A DNA stretch of 64,000 nt, from the IMG/VR virus record IMGVR_UViG_3300034682_000176, positions 124,001 to 188,000 of that record. One strand, 5' to 3'. This document shows, piece by piece, positions 61,003 to 64,000 of the stretch (its first letter is position 1; each line of letters starts with the position of its first letter). This DNA comes from a virus. The notes under the pieces are model-generated. The model was given only the letters and a program-made list of their open reading frames with translations. It was not told the origin of the DNA and ran no database searches. A program made the translations under genes and the position numbers.

Positions 61003-62222
61003 TAGCTGGTGAAAGCTGTCAAGACCACGTACAGGTACAAGCCGTTGCGCACGCTTTTGAGTGTGCGATCCGACAGGGAGTCTTTGTGGTGTTTGTAGAC
61101 CGCCTTGATCAATTGCTCACCTTCGTTCTTGACACGGTGAACACTGACTTCGGTGCCTCGGGCATACAAGACGTTACCCACAATGGAGTTCATGATGTCC
61201 AGCACATTGGTCTTGCTGTGCAGGTAGACTTCATTGCGCTGCAAGTACTCCATGGCGTTGACCAAGATGTCCTTGAAATGCGCGTGAACGCGGTCGTGGG
61301 CCTTGCGGCTGGAGAACGCAAACTCAAACAGGTGGTCTAGGCATTCATGCATGTCCCGGTACGACAGGTTCGAGAGGATGTCGACCACTACGGTGATGTG
61401 GTCTTTCTTGATCATCACGGTCTTGTCCGACAGCATGGTGTCCACACGGCCGGTATAGCGCTGCACCGAATCGATGCGGTCTGCCAACTGCATGTTGCCT
61501 TCACCGTCCTTGACCGTGGCTTGCCGAGACTTGATCACTTCATCGCTTTCCAGCATTTCAGTGAACTCGCCGTAGATGTTCTTGATGGTGTCCTTGGTAC
61601 GGCCAAACAAGTCGGTGATTGCATTGGGCAGCTCATCGTCACTGTCCATCTTGCGCAACAGCGTCAAGAACTTGCTGTCCAGGTATTCGTCGCTGCGGTA
61701 CTGGCAGTATTCGTTCCAGTTCTTGAGCTTCTTGATGATGTACTTGTTGGACAAGCGCTCGGACATCGAGGTGGCTTTGTCTTCACTGATGGGGTAGATG
61801 AAGTACGTGCTACTGAGCAACACCAAGGTGCGGTAGTTGAAGTAGTTGAGCGCTTCGCGGGCATACGCCATCTGTTGCTTTTCATCCAAATCAGGATTGC
61901 TCAAAAAGCGGTGGGCGATGTAAAAGCACATCAGGTTGACGTCGTCACGGGCAATCTTGAAGTGCTTGGGGATCGAAGAGATCTTTTCGATCTCATCGCT
62001 GATGTCGTCAAACTCCAACCCAAACAGGTTGTTGTAGAAGATGTTCTTGTCGTACTGGGTGTACTTGATGAAGTAGCAACCGATGTTGCGTCCGCTGAAC
62101 AGTTGCGCGCGTTCTTCGTTACCGCTGATGTATTCAATGTTGTTTTGCGTCAAACGACGAAACAGCTTGTCGTCAAACTTCACATTGGCAAAGTACGCAT
62201 CCAACGCTTGTTTTACCTGCAT
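61002..62222 (-). CDS. Unknown protein, possible virion component
   Basis: A 406-residue helical, soluble protein. The start at 62222 has a AAGGAAC site on the minus strand. No recognised motif. It is followed on the same strand, upstream in transcription, by the 154-residue gene with a 15-base gap, forming a two-gene minus-strand unit. Confidence 0.68.
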   Translation of the reverse strand: MQVKQALDAYFANVKFDDKLFRRLTQNNIEYISGNEERAQLFSGRNIGCYFIKYTQYDKNIFYNNLFGLEFDDISDEIEKISSIPKHFKIARDDVNLMCFYIAHRFLSNPDLDEKQQMAYAREALNYFNYRTLVLLSSTYFIYPISEDKATSMSERLSNKYIIKKLKNWNEYCQYRSDEYLDSKFLTLLRKMDSDDELPNAITDLFGRTKDTIKNIYGEFTEMLESDEVIKSRQATVKDGEGNMQLADRIDSVQRYTGRVDTMLSDKTVMIKKDHITVVVDILSNLSYRDMHECLDHLFEFAFSSRKAHDRVHAHFKDILVNAMEYLQRNEVYLHSKTNVLDIMNSIVGNVLYARGTEVSVHRVKNEGEQLIKAVYKHHKDSLSDRTLKSVRNGLYLYVVLTAFTS

Positions 62223-62237
62223 GGTCGTTCCTTACGC

Positions 62238-62702
62238 TTATGCCAAGGTCTTTTGGACATACTTGACAAAACTGCCAACGGTGTAAAACGTCTTGATCCC
62301 TCGGTTTTGCAAGGTGGTCAAGAACCATTCTTCCTGCGCTGTCTTGAAACCATCGTTCAAGATCAACACGCACTTGGAGCTGCCCAAGCTGGCCAAGGCG
62401 TCCACTGGGCAGCGGTTGATCTCTTCGGTCGAGACCACCTTGGTAGCGCCATCTTGCTGGCCTTCTTTTTTCGCCTGCTCTTCGTCCAACACCCGTTCGG
62501 TGATGTCGATGTTGGGCATGGCTTTGTACAGGGCCTGGGCCACAATCTTGGAGATCGAGTCCGAGGCACTGATTTCGATCATCTGTGCCTTTTCTTCCGT
62601 CTTCTCAGCTTGTTGGGTAGCCGCTTGGTTGGTGTGGTCACCAGAAACTTGACCTTTGTCTTGGTCAGTGGGTTCGTACTTCTTCAATACAAAAGTCGGC
62701 AT
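62238..62702 (-). CDS. Unknown protein with Gln/Glu/Lys-rich linker
   Basis: A 154-residue protein. ATG at 62702 follows a GGAGAGC site on the minus strand and is preferred over an ATG 15 codons upstream. Residues 8-40 are polar and likely flexible; the C-terminal two-thirds are alpha/beta. First gene of the minus-strand unit with 61002-62222. Confidence 0.68.
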   Translation of the reverse strand: MPTFVLKKYEPTDQDKGQVSGDHTNQAATQQAEKTEEKAQMIEISASDSISKIVAQALYKAMPNIDITERVLDEEQAKKEGQQDGATKVVSTEEINRCPVDALASLGSSKCVLILNDGFKTAQEEWFLTTLQNRGIKTFYTVGSFVKYVQKTLA

Positions 62703-62796
62703 ATTCGCTCTCCGCAGTCTTGGTTGATCACACGATCTTTTTCCCACTCAAATATCCTTACTATGAAGAACTAATTTCTAAGAAGAGGAACACTGT

Positions 62797-63348
62797 ATGC
62801 CGCTGTACTATACCGGGGTGGGAAGCCGTGAGACACCACCTGAGATCTTGACCGTGATGACGCGGCTGGGTGTCTACCTGGCGCAGCGTGGACTGGTGTT
62901 GCGCTCGGGTGGTGCCGATGGTGCTGATGCGGCATTTGAGGAAGGTTGCGACAAAGTCAACCGCAAACTCAAGCAGATCTTCTTGCCCTGGAACAACTTC
63001 AACAAACGCACTGACCGTGAGTCTGGGGTGATTGTCAAAGTTGACCCCCATGTGGAAAAGCAGGCAGCCAAGATTGCTGAAGAGATTCACCCTGCTTGGA
63101 ACACTGCCTTGACCCAAGGCGCCAAGAAGTTGCACACCCGCAATGTCTTCCAAGTCTTGGGTCCGACCATCAACGAGCCTTCCAACTTTTTGGTCGGTTA
63201 TGCGACTTTGGACAAGAACGGCCAGCCCAAAGGCGGCACCCGTACCGCCATCAAACTGGCAGAGAAGTTCAACGTCCGCAACTACAACCTGTTCAAGCAA
63301 GAAGACTTGGACCGCGTGTTGAAGCTGCTGGAGGATTCCGGCATTTGA
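62797..63348 (+). CDS. SLOG superfamily (DprA-like) Rossmann-fold protein
   Basis: A 183-residue protein with the SLOG nucleotide-binding pattern: VGSRETP (residues 8-14) and RSGGADGADAAFEEG (36-50), equivalent to the GSR and GGAxGxD segments of DprA/LOG proteins. Unlike DprA it has no extra SAM or winged-helix domain. Such stand-alone proteins occur in many large phages, where the ligand is unknown. The Shine-Dalgarno is GAAGAGGAA. It precedes phuZ but a promoter lies between them. Confidence 0.78.
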   Translation: MPLYYTGVGSRETPPEILTVMTRLGVYLAQRGLVLRSGGADGADAAFEEGCDKVNRKLKQIFLPWNNFNKRTDRESGVIVKVDPHVEKQAAKIAEEIHPAWNTALTQGAKKLHTRNVFQVLGPTINEPSNFLVGYATLDKNGQPKGGTRTAIKLAEKFNVRNYNLFKQEDLDRVLKLLEDSGI

Positions 63349-63361
63349 ATTCCTGTGGAGC

Positions 63362-63378
63362 ACATATATACTCCACGA
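63362..63378 (+). promoter_or_regulatory. Phage promoter element upstream of phuZ
   Basis: ACATATATA, spacer CTCC, ACGA: exact consensus match 60 bases before the phuZ start codon and 14 bases after the previous stop codon. Confidence 0.8.
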
Positions 63379-63421
63379 CAACAACCGTTTGTTTTTCTGT
63401 AACCCTAAAGGAGTCTCATCC

Positions 63422-64000
63422 ATGGCCATGACTATTTACGCTTGCGGCGGCGCTGGTATCAACGTCGTCAAGCAAATCAAAGACCTGGACATCAACATCA
63501 ACTACATCGACACCTCGGCCAGCAACCTGAAGGCGGTCAAGAGCGAGAACATCTACCTGGTCGAAGACATGGACGGCGCCGGCAAGAACCGCGTGGTGGC
63601 GTACGAAAACTTCAAGGGCAATGCTGCCGATGTGTTGGTGCGCTTCAAGCCCTCGGAACAGCTGAACATCGTGATCAGCTCGCTGACCGGCGGCTCTGGT
63701 GCCATCCTGGCATCCCTGATCACCAAGGAACTGGTGGACCAAGGCCACAACACCATCGTCATCGGACTGGACTCGGACGGCTCTTTGATCGAGCTGTCCA
63801 ATTCGGTCAAGACCCTGAAGACCTACCGCGCCATCAGCAAGCAGATCAGCAAGCCGATTCCGCTGTACTACGTTAACCAAGCCACACGCTCCGACGCCGA
63901 CCGCCAAGCCCTGGGTTTCATCACCCTGATGGCGCTGGTGATCGACAAGAAGCGCACGGCTGAGTTCGACAACTCCGATCTGAACTCGTTCCTGTACTTC
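63422..64000 (+). CDS. phuZ: Phage tubulin PhuZ (3' end outside window)
   Basis: The frame is open to the right edge; 193 residues are visible. ATG 63422 follows an AAAGGAGTCT site; an internal ATG two codons later is an alternative. Tubulin/FtsZ features: CGGAGINV (8-15) as the first nucleotide loop, IDTSASN (29-35) and DGAGKNR (51-57) as in Pseudomonas phage PhuZ, and SSLTGGSGA (86-94) as the GGGTGSG-type signature loop. In nucleus-forming phages, PhuZ filaments centre the phage nucleus and move capsids. The nuclear shell gene is not in this window. GC-rich codons suggest strong expression. Confidence 0.88.
   Translation, partial: MAMTIYACGGAGINVVKQIKDLDININYIDTSASNLKAVKSENIYLVEDMDGAGKNRVVAYENFKGNAADVLVRFKPSEQLNIVISSLTGGSGAILASLITKELVDQGHNTIVIGLDSDGSLIELSNSVKTLKTYRAISKQISKPIPLYYVNQATRSDADRQALGFITLMALVIDKKRTAEFDNSDLNSFLYF

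Noticed and set aside
1-64000. CRISPR array, insertion sequence or integrase
   Set aside because: No regularly spaced direct repeats, transposase or integrase motifs were seen; the only mobile element is the homing endonuclease.

Overview
This window is a densely packed, almost entirely coding segment of a tailed jumbo bacteriophage related to the phiKZ-like, nucleus-forming group (Chimalliviridae-like). The assignment rests on four proteins: a phage tubulin of the PhuZ type (truncated at the right edge), a split multisubunit RNA polymerase beta-prime N-terminal subunit with a DFDGD metal-binding motif, a 717-residue major capsid protein with a phiKZ-like N-terminal extension, and an 860-residue portal. 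A class II ribonucleotide reductase that closely resembles betaproteobacterial NrdJ proteins, and the moderate-to-high GC codon use, suggest a Burkholderiales host; that part is inference.

Layout. 1-19.7 kb: plus-strand virion and unknown genes (structural proteins, small unknown proteins, a baseplate-like protein, the major capsid protein, a candidate RNA polymerase beta N-terminal subunit at 15376-17097). 19.8-22.4 kb: the portal on the minus strand. 22.5-29.6 kb: large virion protein, a GIY-YIG homing endonuclease that has displaced the start of the next gene, RuvC resolvase, an i-spanin/o-spanin pair and small membrane proteins. 29.7-40.7 kb: mostly unrecognised small and medium proteins in short transcription units, plus dihydrofolate reductase. 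40.8-43 kb: minus-strand virion protein, then a 752-base gene-free region with three perfect inverted repeats. 43.7-46.1 kb: ribonucleotide reductase. 46.4-54 kb: small genes including five proteins built mainly from tandem copies of a roughly 40-residue helix-turn-helix-like module, with the minus-strand RNA polymerase beta-prime subunit among them. 54-61 kb: a 1027-residue virion protein and a 1234-residue virion protein carrying M15 peptidase and lytic transglycosylase domains. 61-64 kb: two minus-strand genes, a SLOG/DprA-like protein and PhuZ.

Regulation is unusually readable. Many units end in a strong hairpin terminator followed within about 20-60 bases by a conserved phage promoter element, ACAYATATANNNNRYGA, usually 35-85 bases before the first start codon. 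Most genes then carry a stereotyped ribosome-binding site of the form AAGGAGTYT. The promoter does not look like a host sigma-70 promoter and is a good candidate for recognition by the phage's own RNA polymerase.

Most proteins have no family I can name with confidence; for those I describe what is visible. No tRNA gene, CRISPR array or insertion sequence was found.
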